Assembly: GCA_009930275.1 (NCBI GenBank)
Contig: RZYP01000038.1
Span: 1-14,914 of the forward strand
Reading direction: 5' to 3'
DNA length: 14,914 nt
DNA from: Negativicutes bacterium
Lineage (GTDB): Bacteria; Bacillota_C; Negativicutes; Acidaminococcales; Acidaminococcaceae
Below, piece by piece: positions 6,720 through 12,467 of the stretch. The first letter of the stretch is position 1. Every line of letters begins with the position of its first letter. Both the position numbers and the translations under genes were made by a program. The notes beneath the pieces were generated by a model. It had not been told where the DNA came from. It saw only the letters and a list, made by a program, of their open reading frames with translations, and ran no database searches.

Positions 6720-7427
6720 CTATGCTGTTATTTCCCACTGCAGGTACTGCATCGAACTCATATGCTGGTATTTCGCGTAACGCTCTTCCGGATCGGTCAT
6801 CTTGGCTGCAGCAGCATAATCGCGTTCACCTTCGGCCGATTTAGGGTAATAGCAGAAAGCCTTTTCGTAAAGAAGCACTGCCTTCTGCAGGTTGCCCTGG
6901 GCATGCTCTCTTTCCGCCAGAAATCTATAGGCAAAATAACGGTAGCTGCTGATGTTTTCCCGCTCGAAACGCTCATTTTGTGTCATTTCCCTGGCTTCGC
7001 TGCAAGCCTGTTCTTCCCGTCCCGCGGCCACCAGCATGATAAGACGGCCATAACTAATTTCTCCGCGTGCCACACTTACAAACGGATATTGATATTTTGC
7101 GCAAAGTTCGACAGCTTGATCCCAATAACTTAGAGCTGCCTCGGCCTTGCCCGTCAAACCCCAAACTATTTTAGCAATATCCCTCAAACAAAGAATTTTG
7201 TGTTCCGCTTCAGACATCCCTTTTTCGGCTTTTTCCATGGAAGGTTCAACATCAACAACGGTAGCAAGAACTGTCATGGCATCCTCAACTTTGTCTCGGA
7301 AGTATAATGCTCTGCCGACTATAGAACGGCACATCCAATTATTATAATCGCTGATCATGCCTCTTGGGATGGGCCACTCGCCACCGGACGCAAAATTAAC
7401 ATATTCATTCCATTCTTGTTCTGTCAT
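6720..7427 (-). CDS. Hypothetical TPR-like all-helical protein
   Basis: This 235-residue protein is not recognised as a named family. The start is set at the ATG giving MTEQEWNEYVNF, because GGAGGAG (7434-7440 on plus as CTCCTCC) lies six bases upstream. A longer in-frame extension to 7529 would begin inside the preceding gene's terminator and is rejected. No signal peptide or membrane segment is present, so it is probably cytoplasmic. The sequence is rich in Ala, Glu and aromatic residues in a helix-turn-helix rhythm. Segments such as GKAEAALSYWDQAVELCAKY and GNLQKAVLLYEKAFCYYPKS have the Gly/Ala/Tyr spacing and the terminal Pro of tetratricopeptide repeats, with perhaps four repeats overall. 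TPRs usually bind proteins. It stands between a binding-protein gene and a porin gene, with no evident functional link to either. Confidence 0.7.
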   Translation of the reverse strand: MTEQEWNEYVNFASGGEWPIPRGMISDYNNWMCRSIVGRALYFRDKVEDAMTVLATVVDVEPSMEKAEKGMSEAEHKILCLRDIAKIVWGLTGKAEAALSYWDQAVELCAKYQYPFVSVARGEISYGRLIMLVAAGREEQACSEAREMTQNERFERENISSYRYFAYRFLAEREHAQGNLQKAVLLYEKAFCYYPKSAEGERDYAAAAKMTDPEERYAKYQHMSSMQYLQWEITA

Positions 7428-7430
7428 CTC

Positions 7431-7440
7431 TATCTCCTCC
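7431..7440 (-). promoter_or_regulatory. Ribosome binding site deciding the TPR-like gene start
   Basis: The minus strand reads GGAGGAGATA here, six bases upstream of the ATG at 7427. It fixes the start 102 bases inside the longest reading frame. Confidence 0.75.
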
Positions 7441-7510
7441 ATAAATCCATTATTATTTGATTTTCCGGTAATATCCATTCGCCGCCCAACCCCATATTTC
7501 CTGCCGCTCA

Positions 7511-7552
7511 AAAATAAAGTGACTGCCACAGGCCAAAACCCGTGACAGTCAC
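7511..7552 (-). terminator. Intrinsic terminator after the LivJ-type gene
   Basis: On the minus strand a 14-bp stem with two G-U pairs (arms 7539-7552 and 7519-7532) and a 6-base loop is followed by TTTATTTTTG. It lies about 40 bases after the stop. Confidence 0.85.
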
Positions 7553-7577
7553 AAATAAGGGAAAGCTATTTAATTGG

Positions 7578-7595
7578 CCTTGATTAAGATCAAGG
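7578..7595. repeat. 7-bp inverted repeat over the LivJ stop codon
   Basis: CCTTGAT and ATCAAGG flank a 4-base spacer (TAAG). The hairpin straddles the TGA stop of the binding-protein gene. It has no T tail; it may only stabilise the transcript end or be fortuitous. Confidence 0.35.
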
Positions 7596-8756
7596 TTTAA
7601 CAGTTGCGCGATAAGCTTGCTTACCATCTTTGAATTCGATGATAACTGCACTCTTAACAGCGTCATGAGTTTCATTCAAAGAAGTATCGCCGGTAACTGC
7701 TTTGTAGTTCTTAGTCGCAGCAAGAGCCTTAGCTACTTTAGCACCTTCAACAGCGCCAGCGCGGGAGATAGCGTCAATCATCAAACGTGCGCCATCATAA
7801 CCAAGTACTGCCGGAGCGTCCGGTTTTTGATTATAGGCTTTGACATAAGCATCAACAAAAGCCTTGGAGGCAGGGCTGGTATCATCCGGAGAATAGTGGT
7901 TAGTGAAGAAGGTGTTGTTCAAAGGACCAGCACCAGCGATTTCAGCAAGTTTCGGGCTGTCCCAGCCGTCGCCGCCGACAATCGGTAAATCCATACCCAA
8001 CTCACGAGCTTGTTTTATAATCTTGCCAACTTCTTCATAGTAACCAGGTACATAAAGAACTTCAGGATTCATGGTTTTGATTTTGGTTAGAACTGCTTTG
8101 AAATCAGTATCTTTCTGCAAGTAAGCTTCTTCGCCAGCGATTTGGCCGCCTTTAGCTAAATATGCCTGTTTGAAGAAAGCCGCCAAACCTTTGGAGTAAT
8201 CGCTGCTGTTGTCAACAAAGATTACTGCTTTTTTCATTTTCAATTCATTAAGAACGAAATTAGCTCCTACTGTTCCTTGGAATGGATCGATAAAGCAAAC
8301 GCGGAAAGTATTAGGTTTTACCTTGCCGGTCTTATCATCCAATGTAACTTTAGGATTAGTTGCACCGATTGCCAGGAACGGTACTTTTGCCGCTTCACTG
8401 ACATTAGCTGCTGCAATAGCACTGGAACTGGTGAAGATACCCATGACAACAGGCGTCTTATCCTGGTTGATCAGCTTGGACATTGCGTTAGCTGCTTCAG
8501 CCGGCTCGCTCTTGCTGTCTGCTACAATGATATTAACTTTCTTACCGAGAACTCCGCCTTTGTCATTGGCTTCTTTTAATGCCAATTTCATACCGTTGAC
8601 AACAGATGTTCCATAAGTAGCATTGCTGCCTGTCATTTCGGAGACAACGCCGATTTTAATTTCATCAGACGCTTTGCTTCCCCCGCCGCAACCACTTGCA
8701 ACTACCGACACTGCTAACATTGCCGAAATTGCTGTTGCTAATAATTTTCCCCTCAT
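7590..8756 (-). CDS. Branched-chain amino-acid type ABC substrate-binding lipoprotein (LivJ/LivK family)
   Basis: The 388-residue protein starts at the ATG giving MRGKLLATAISAMLAVSVVA; AAGGGAG lies ten bases upstream. A lipoprotein signal ends in VVASGC, with Cys23 as the likely lipidated residue, followed by a Gly-rich linker. The mature part opens with IKIGVVSEMTGSNATYGTSV and has the two-lobed periplasmic binding fold of the Peripla_BP_6 family (GVxSxxTG near the N-terminus; EVLYVPGYYEEVGKIIKQAR and GYDGARLMIDAI further on). It binds Leu/Ile/Val, other amino acids or aromatic acids for an ABC importer, and would sit on the inner membrane facing the periplasm. No permease or ATPase genes (livHMGF) are next to it, so it is an orphan here. 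A terminator follows. The ligand cannot be inferred safely. Confidence 0.92.
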   Translation of the reverse strand: MRGKLLATAISAMLAVSVVASGCGGGSKASDEIKIGVVSEMTGSNATYGTSVVNGMKLALKEANDKGGVLGKKVNIIVADSKSEPAEAANAMSKLINQDKTPVVMGIFTSSSAIAAANVSEAAKVPFLAIGATNPKVTLDDKTGKVKPNTFRVCFIDPFQGTVGANFVLNELKMKKAVIFVDNSSDYSKGLAAFFKQAYLAKGGQIAGEEAYLQKDTDFKAVLTKIKTMNPEVLYVPGYYEEVGKIIKQARELGMDLPIVGGDGWDSPKLAEIAGAGPLNNTFFTNHYSPDDTSPASKAFVDAYVKAYNQKPDAPAVLGYDGARLMIDAISRAGAVEGAKVAKALAATKNYKAVTGDTSLNETHDAVKSAVIIEFKDGKQAYRATVKP

Positions 8757-8792
8757 TAGCCATTCACTCCCTTGTTTGTAAGTACTTTTCTC

Positions 8793-8822
8793 TTTATATT
8801 GCCAAGCCTTGCGGCTGAACAA
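8793..8822 (-). promoter_or_regulatory. Candidate promoter for the LivJ-type gene
   Basis: On the minus strand TTGTTC (8817-8822) and TATAAA (8793-8798) are 18 bases apart, directly after the alr stop. No convincing terminator separates alr from this gene, so read-through from alr is also possible. Confidence 0.4.
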
Positions 8823-8823
8823 C

Positions 8824-9936
8824 CTACTTATCTATATATATTCTAGGGACTCGTTTACTTATAGAGCAAAGCACTTCGTAGCTTATTGTACCTATCCATG
8901 CTGCCACTTGGTCTGCTGACAAATCCTCTCTGCCAAAAACAAGAGCTTCATCACCGATGTCAACTTTTTCTATATCTGTGACATCTACCATGAACTGGTC
9001 CATGCAAATCCTACCCACTATTTGTGCTTTTTGCCCTTTTATTAAAACATAGCCTTTGTTAGAAAGCAGGCGGCTGATGCCATCGGCATAACCCAAGGGG
9101 AGAGTCGCAACCTTAGTTACGCGTTCAGCCTTGAAAGTCCTGCCATAACCAACAGTTTCACCAGGCTCTATCTGCTTGATAAAAGCAACTTTGGCCTTCA
9201 ACTTCATAACCGGTTGGTAATCCAAGCAACGCTCCACCTCTTCAGACGGCCACAGTCCATACAAGGTAATGCCTTGTCTTACCATATCCAATTGCATTTC
9301 CGGCGCTTCTGAAATTGTGGCGCTGTTAGATATATGCTTGATAGGTATTTCAATTCCTTGCGCTCTAATTTGAAATAACGCATTTTGAAATTTGGCGTAT
9401 TGTTCACGGCAATAGGCTTTATCCTTGGCATCTGCCATGGCAAAATGAGAGAAAACACCTTCAATTTCTACGCCTGGCAATGCCATAATTTGAGCAGCAA
9501 ATTCACCTGCATGTTCCGGCAAAATACCAATACGGTTCATGCCTGTTTCAATTGCCAGATGAACTTTTGCTTTTTTGCCTAGTTTTACGGCAGAAGCCGA
9601 AAGAGCCTTGGCACTTGCCAAGGTGAACAAAGCCTGGCTGATGCCATATGAAACCGTTTCTTCAGCATATTCTTCCTGCAGCGCCCCCAAAATTAAGATG
9701 GGTGCCTCAATGCCAGCCTCTCTCAATTCAATTGCTTCCTGCAGCAAAGCTACTGCTAAAAAATCAGCGCCTGCAGCCAATGCCGCTTTTGCCACCGGAA
9801 CAGCACCATGACCGTAGGCATCGGCCTTAACAACAGCACATAATTTGGTGCCGGGAACAATTTTCATCTTTGCTTCTTTAATATTGTGAGCAACAGCAGT
9901 TAAATCAATCTCTGCCCACGCATTTCTTAACAACAA
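8824..9936 (-). CDS. alr: Alanine racemase
   Basis: This PLP enzyme interconverts L- and D-alanine, supplying D-Ala for peptidoglycan. With a TTG start at 9936 the product has 370 residues, the usual length, and begins MLLRNAWAEIDL, matching family N-termini. The PLP-binding lysine is Lys37 in AVVKADAYGHG. The second catalytic base is the Tyr of VGYGRTF, and the C-terminal active-site signature GRICMDQFMVDVT is intact. The TTG is preferred because AGGTGGTG lies 7 bases upstream, whereas the in-frame ATG at 9957 has no ribosome site and overlaps that motif. A longer frame to a GTG at 10071 runs through two hairpins and is not credible. The leader holds a strong promoter and an internal terminator-like hairpin, hinting at attenuation. 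It is followed closely by the LivJ-type gene. Confidence 0.93.
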   Translation of the reverse strand: MLLRNAWAEIDLTAVAHNIKEAKMKIVPGTKLCAVVKADAYGHGAVPVAKAALAAGADFLAVALLQEAIELREAGIEAPILILGALQEEYAEETVSYGISQALFTLASAKALSASAVKLGKKAKVHLAIETGMNRIGILPEHAGEFAAQIMALPGVEIEGVFSHFAMADAKDKAYCREQYAKFQNALFQIRAQGIEIPIKHISNSATISEAPEMQLDMVRQGITLYGLWPSEEVERCLDYQPVMKLKAKVAFIKQIEPGETVGYGRTFKAERVTKVATLPLGYADGISRLLSNKGYVLIKGQKAQIVGRICMDQFMVDVTDIEKVDIGDEALVFGREDLSADQVAAWIGTISYEVLCSISKRVPRIYIDK

Positions 9937-9943
9937 ATTTTTG

Positions 9944-9951
9944 CACCACCT
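9944..9951 (-). promoter_or_regulatory. Ribosome binding site supporting a TTG start of alr
   Basis: The minus strand reads AGGTGGTG, seven bases before the TTG at 9936. The alternative ATG at 9957 lacks any upstream purine-rich site. Confidence 0.5.
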
Positions 9952-9962
9952 GGCCATAACCA

Positions 9963-9993
9963 AAAGCAGAAATTTTCTTGAAAAATCTGCTTT
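9963..9993 (-). promoter_or_regulatory. Hairpin in the alr leader just before the translation start
   Basis: On the minus strand AAAGCAGA pairs with TCTGCTTT and, after a small internal loop, TTTTC pairs with GAAAA around a 2-base loop. It is followed by TTTTGG. The stem ends 12 bases before the ribosome site, so it could act as a second weak terminator or modulate translation. Confidence 0.5.
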
Positions 9994-10028
9994 CCTAAGT
10001 TTTTTCTTTATTATACCTCTATTTGTTT

Positions 10029-10066
10029 GCAAAAAGAGCCGAATTGTTCGGACAGAACAATCCGGC
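10029..10066 (-). terminator. Intrinsic terminator in the alr leader (possible attenuator)
   Basis: On the minus strand GCCGGATTGTTC (10055-10066) pairs with GAACAATTCGGC (10038-10049) over 12 bp with one G-U, loop TGTCC, followed by TCTTTTTGC. It lies downstream of the near-consensus promoter at 10094-10122 and upstream of alr, so it would stop both asparaginase read-through and most new transcripts from that promoter. Confidence 0.8.
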
Positions 10067-10093
10067 CTCACTGCCGTAACAAATTATGTGTTT

Positions 10094-10122
10094 AGTATAA
10101 ACGCATAGTTTCACCGTGTCAA
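10094..10122 (-). promoter_or_regulatory. Near-consensus promoter upstream of alr
   Basis: On the minus strand TTGACA (10117-10122) and TATACT (10094-10099) are exactly 17 bases apart. The predicted start is about 150 bases before the alr start codon. The 294 bases between alr and the asparaginase gene hold no other gene: this promoter, the hairpin terminator, a lone TATAAT at 10010-10015, the leader hairpin and an AT-rich dyad are all that is seen. Confidence 0.75.
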
Positions 10123-10181
10123 TACTTTTTGCTATTAATTTTTGTAACTTTAAGCACTTTGTTGTCTGCATTTTGCTGCTT

Positions 10182-10198
10182 TTGTAAAATTTTTACAA
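10182..10198. repeat. Perfect 17-base AT-rich dyad
   Basis: TTGTAAAA and TTTTACAA flank a single T. It lies 33 bases after the asparaginase stop and 60 bases upstream of the alr promoter. It could be an operator or part of the asparaginase transcript end; the TTGT...ACAA ends faintly recall Rex sites but the spacing differs. Confidence 0.4.
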
Positions 10199-10230
10199 TT
10201 TTGAAACAACATGTATACAATATTATGTTT

Positions 10231-11202
10231 TTAATCGAAATATTTTCTAATTAAATCAAGGTCATCAGTAATGCCCAACAACAACATCAACTTGATTCGG
10301 GCTTTCTGACCTGTAAGCTCGCCTGCCATAATAAGATTGCTTGCGGACATTGACAGAGCGCTTCCAGGATAACTGTATGCAGGCACAACTCTGCCTGCAT
10401 GAACTCTTGTCGCCAGAACTACCGGAATGCCGCGACTCCTCACATACTCTATCCCTTGTTTGACTCCGAGCGGCACATTACCGCAGCCCAAAGCCTCAAC
10501 AACAATTCCTTTGGCTGGCTTATCCGCCAGGCATTTAAAAAGATAATCGTCCAATCCCGCTACCGCTTTTATCAAATAGACATTTTCTACTATCTTTTCC
10601 GTTGCAATTTTCTGCAGGTTTTCCGGCTGTCTTCTAAAAACCACTCTGTCAAAATATACATGCCCTATCGGCCCCCACCCCGGGGAAGCAAAAGTTGAGC
10701 AGGAAGTCGTGTGGGTTTTAGCGACTTCCGCGGCAGCATGAATCTCATCATTGAAAACCAGCATTGCGCCTCTGCCGGCAGCTTCCTTACAGGCCGCAAC
10801 TTGTACGGCTGCCAATATGTTGGCAGGCCCATCCGCCCCCATCTCTGAAGCGCCGCGCATGGCACCGGTAATACATACCGGCTTCGTCGTCTGCAGAACC
10901 AGGCTCATTAAATATACCGTTTCTTCCTGTGTATCAGTTCCATGGGTAATAACTATGCCCGCTACGTCATCATTGGCAGCGTAATTGTCAGCCAGCTTTG
11001 CCAGATCAAACATCATGGCCGGCGTAATATGCCCGCTTGGAACATTCGAAAACTCTACAACCTCAACTTCCGCGACATTAGCCAGCGCCGGCACCGCCTC
11101 AATAAGATCATCTCCGCTCACCGCTGGTACAAGGCCTTTGGTTTGCCGGTCGTATTTCATGGCGATGGTACCGCCCGTAGTAATTACTACAACCTTTTTC
11201 AT
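10231..11202 (-). CDS. L-asparaginase (cytoplasmic)
   Basis: The 323-residue protein hydrolyses L-asparagine to aspartate and ammonia. It begins MKKVVVITTGGTIAM: the first active-site signature TTGGTIA carries the nucleophile Thr12. The second signature HGTDTQEET carries Thr89 and Asp90. TGAMRGASEMGADGPAN and TSCSTFASPGWGPIG are further conserved blocks of the family. No signal peptide is present, so it acts in the cytoplasm. The chosen ATG has AAAGGGA seven bases upstream. An in-frame TTG at 11226 has an even purer GGGGGAGGG six bases upstream and would add eight residues (MDTERDVV); the ATG is preferred because family members start near MKK. It has its own promoter. Aspartate produced could feed fumarate or succinate fermentation, but no such genes are in the window. 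Confidence 0.93.
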   Translation of the reverse strand: MKKVVVITTGGTIAMKYDRQTKGLVPAVSGDDLIEAVPALANVAEVEVVEFSNVPSGHITPAMMFDLAKLADNYAANDDVAGIVITHGTDTQEETVYLMSLVLQTTKPVCITGAMRGASEMGADGPANILAAVQVAACKEAAGRGAMLVFNDEIHAAAEVAKTHTTSCSTFASPGWGPIGHVYFDRVVFRRQPENLQKIATEKIVENVYLIKAVAGLDDYLFKCLADKPAKGIVVEALGCGNVPLGVKQGIEYVRSRGIPVVLATRVHAGRVVPAYSYPGSALSMSASNLIMAGELTGQKARIKLMLLLGITDDLDLIRKYFD

Positions 11203-11268
11203 AACAACATCCCTTTCCGTGTCCAAAGAGAACCCTCCCCCTCTGGTCTTTCTCCCTGTTGCTCTTAT

Positions 11269-11297
11269 ATTTTAAGCTAAAAAGTTAACTACACCAA
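11269..11297 (-). promoter_or_regulatory. Promoter for the asparaginase gene
   Basis: On the minus strand TTGGTG (11292-11297) and TAAAAT (11269-11274) are 17 bases apart, about 60 bases before the start codon. Confidence 0.55.
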
Positions 11298-11331
11298 CAA
11301 AAATCAATAAAACAAGGACACCTGCAAATAA

Positions 11332-11423
11332 AAACAACCATTATTTTATCGCTCAACGCGAACAACAGTGACAACAATGTCAACAGTTGTTTCCAACATC
11401 TAACGACCAAATAATGGTTGTTT
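11332..11423 (-). other. 92-nt branched inverted-repeat structure after the Feo-associated gene
   Basis: Perfect 15-bp arms (11332-11346 and 11409-11423) enclose 62 bases that can fold further. On the minus strand TGACA-TTGT-TGTCA is extended by AACAAC/GTTGTT, and TCGC-GTTGA-GCGA forms a second small hairpin, giving a multi-branch junction. The 3' arm runs into TTTTTATTT on the minus strand, so it probably terminates the small gene whose stop is five bases upstream. It is far larger than the other terminators here. It could be a structured non-coding RNA or a small repeat element. Confidence 0.6.
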
Positions 11424-11428
11424 AATAC

Positions 11429-11560
11429 TTATTTACGCAAACCGCAGTTCTTGCTGCAGCCTGAACAACCGCTGCATTCGCCATCATCTTTTTTGAAAAA
11501 GCTGCGCACAGCCAAAATAATTAGTACTACTATTATTCCACCAACAATATAATTTATCAT
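11429..11560 (-). CDS. FeoB-associated Cys-rich membrane protein
   Basis: This 43-residue product begins MINYIVGGIIVVLIILAVRS, a single N-terminal membrane helix. It continues with a basic stretch (FFKK) and a cysteine-rich tail with Cys29, 32, 35 and 39 (CSGCSGC then KNC). That layout is typical of the FeoB-associated Cys-rich membrane proteins, which are usually encoded next to feoB in Firmicutes and are thought to assist ferrous iron uptake. AAGGAG lies nine bases before the ATG. No feoA or feoB is visible within the window, so the gene is isolated. A near-consensus promoter and a 16-bp palindrome resembling a DtxR-type operator precede it, consistent with iron or manganese control. A large hairpin follows the stop. 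The function is inferred from family and layout only. Confidence 0.85.
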   Translation of the reverse strand: MINYIVGGIIVVLIILAVRSFFKKDDGECSGCSGCSKNCGLRK

Positions 11561-11581
11561 GATCAATTCTCCTTATGTAAG

Positions 11582-11597
11582 GTTAGCTTAAGCTAAC
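11582..11597. promoter_or_regulatory. Candidate DtxR-family (iron/manganese) operator
   Basis: GTTAGCTTAAGCTAAC is a perfect 16-bp palindrome placed right after the -10 element of the Feo-associated gene, at the expected transcription start. The TTAG...CTAA core resembles DtxR/IdeR-type boxes. Occupancy there would block transcription, consistent with metal-dependent repression. Confidence 0.6.
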
Positions 11598-11600
11598 TAT

Positions 11601-11629
11601 ATTTTATCTTTATCATAATTGCCTGTCAA
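11601..11629 (-). promoter_or_regulatory. Promoter for the Feo-associated gene
   Basis: On the minus strand TTGACA (11624-11629) and TAAAAT (11601-11606) are 17 bases apart. The palindrome lies three bases downstream of the -10. Confidence 0.75.
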
Positions 11630-11679
11630 GAGATGATTTGTGACAAAACGAAGAACTTACAAAAACATTGCTTCTTGAT

Positions 11680-12240
11680 TCATTTATTAGCCGAATGAAA
11701 AGAGCATGTCCATATATGATCATCGATCATGCCAATTGCCTGCATAAACGAATAAATGATTACCGGTCCAACGAATTTAAATCCCCGCTTTTTCAAGTCA
11801 CTGCTTACTTGCTCAGACAATTCCGTTTTTGCCGGAACTTCCTCTTCGCTTCTCCAATTATTAATGATTGGTTTGAACTCAACATATCGCCATAAGAAAT
11901 TGGAAAAACTGCCGAATTCTTTCTTTAATTCAAGAACTGCCAAGGCATTATTACGCACAGCCTTAATCTTTGCCAAGTTTTTTATAACATTATATTGATT
12001 TCTAATGTCTTCCAGCTCGCTATCGGTTAAGCGGGCACAATATTCTATATCAAAATAGTGAAATGCTCTTTTGTATTCTTCTCTTTTAGCAAGCACTATA
12101 CTCCACGAGAGTCCAGCCTGAGCGCCCTCCAAATTCAACATCTCAAAAATATAGATATCATCGAAACTCGGTACACACCACTCATTATCATGATACGATT
12201 GCATCATTTCATTGCGGCCAGGCCACTTGCATCGATTCAT
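11680..12240 (-). CDS. tag: DNA-3-methyladenine glycosylase I
   Basis: The 186-residue protein removes 3-methyladenine from alkylated DNA, starting base-excision repair. With the start at MNRCKWPG the numbering matches the E. coli Tag residues: zinc ligands Cys4, His17, His175 and Cys179, the base-recognition Glu38 and aromatic Trp46 (in LEGAQAGLSW). All are present, so the enzyme should be active. The start is supported by GGAGGG five bases upstream; an upstream in-frame ATG (MRRDG) lies inside that ribosome site. It has its own extended -10 promoter and diverges from the BASS transporter gene. The Feo-associated gene lies downstream on the same strand but has a separate strong promoter. Confidence 0.95.
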   Translation of the reverse strand: MNRCKWPGRNEMMQSYHDNEWCVPSFDDIYIFEMLNLEGAQAGLSWSIVLAKREEYKRAFHYFDIEYCARLTDSELEDIRNQYNVIKNLAKIKAVRNNALAVLELKKEFGSFSNFLWRYVEFKPIINNWRSEEEVPAKTELSEQVSSDLKKRGFKFVGPVIIYSFMQAIGMIDDHIWTCSFHSANK

Positions 12241-12275
12241 TCCGTCCCTCCTCAAACCATACTTCTATTTAAATT

Positions 12276-12304
12276 ATTATACCACTCCAGACAATGCCGG
12301 AAAA
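12276..12304 (-). promoter_or_regulatory. Extended -10 promoter for tag
   Basis: On the minus strand TGGTATAAT (12276-12284) is a perfect -10 with the TG extension; the -35 region (TTTTCC, 12299-12304) is poor, as is usual for extended -10 promoters. It is about 40 bases upstream of the tag start. Confidence 0.55.
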
Positions 12305-12331
12305 AATATGCAAAAGTATAAATACCCCCTC

Positions 12332-12360
12332 TTGCAAAAATACAAAGTATGTAATATAAT
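12332..12360 (+). promoter_or_regulatory. Promoter for the BASS/ACR3-like transporter
   Basis: TTGCAA (12332-12337) and TATAAT (12355-12360) are 17 bases apart. The leader to the start codon is about 100 bases. Confidence 0.7.
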
Positions 12361-12371
12361 TTGTTCAAGCT

Positions 12372-12397
12372 AATACCCCTCCCTGCGGGGTGGTATT
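12372..12397. promoter_or_regulatory. C/G-rich imperfect palindrome at the transporter start site
   Basis: AATACCCC opens and GGGGTGGTATT closes a 26-bp imperfect dyad just after the -10 element. A direct copy of AATACCCC also lies at 12321-12328, just upstream of the -35. ATACCCC...GGGGTAT arms are reminiscent of CsoR/RcnR/FrmR/CstR-family operators, but assignment to a regulator is inference. It could also form an RNA hairpin in the leader. Confidence 0.45.
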
Positions 12398-12467
12398 ATT
12401 TAATTATTAGAAAGCACGCTTGTAAAATCCAGTTTTAAAAATTATTATGACAGGCAGGTAAAAGATC

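Noticed and set aside
7428..7529. N-terminal extension of the TPR-like gene
   Set aside because: It would start inside the LivJ terminator and lacks a ribosome site, whereas GGAGGAG precedes the internal ATG.
8209..8616. 135-residue plus-strand reading frame inside the LivJ-type gene
   Set aside because: It mirrors the coding strand of a conserved protein and has no supporting signals.
8757..8822. N-terminal extension of the LivJ-type protein
   Set aside because: It would place 22 charged residues in front of a normal lipoprotein signal peptide and overlaps the likely promoter.
9937..10071. N-terminal extension of alanine racemase to a GTG
   Set aside because: It runs through an intrinsic terminator and a second hairpin, and family members begin near NAWAEIDL.
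11332..11423. Insertion sequence or MITE ends
   Set aside because: The arms are inverted repeats, but no flanking target duplication was seen and the element sits exactly where a terminator is expected. Kept only as a structured element.
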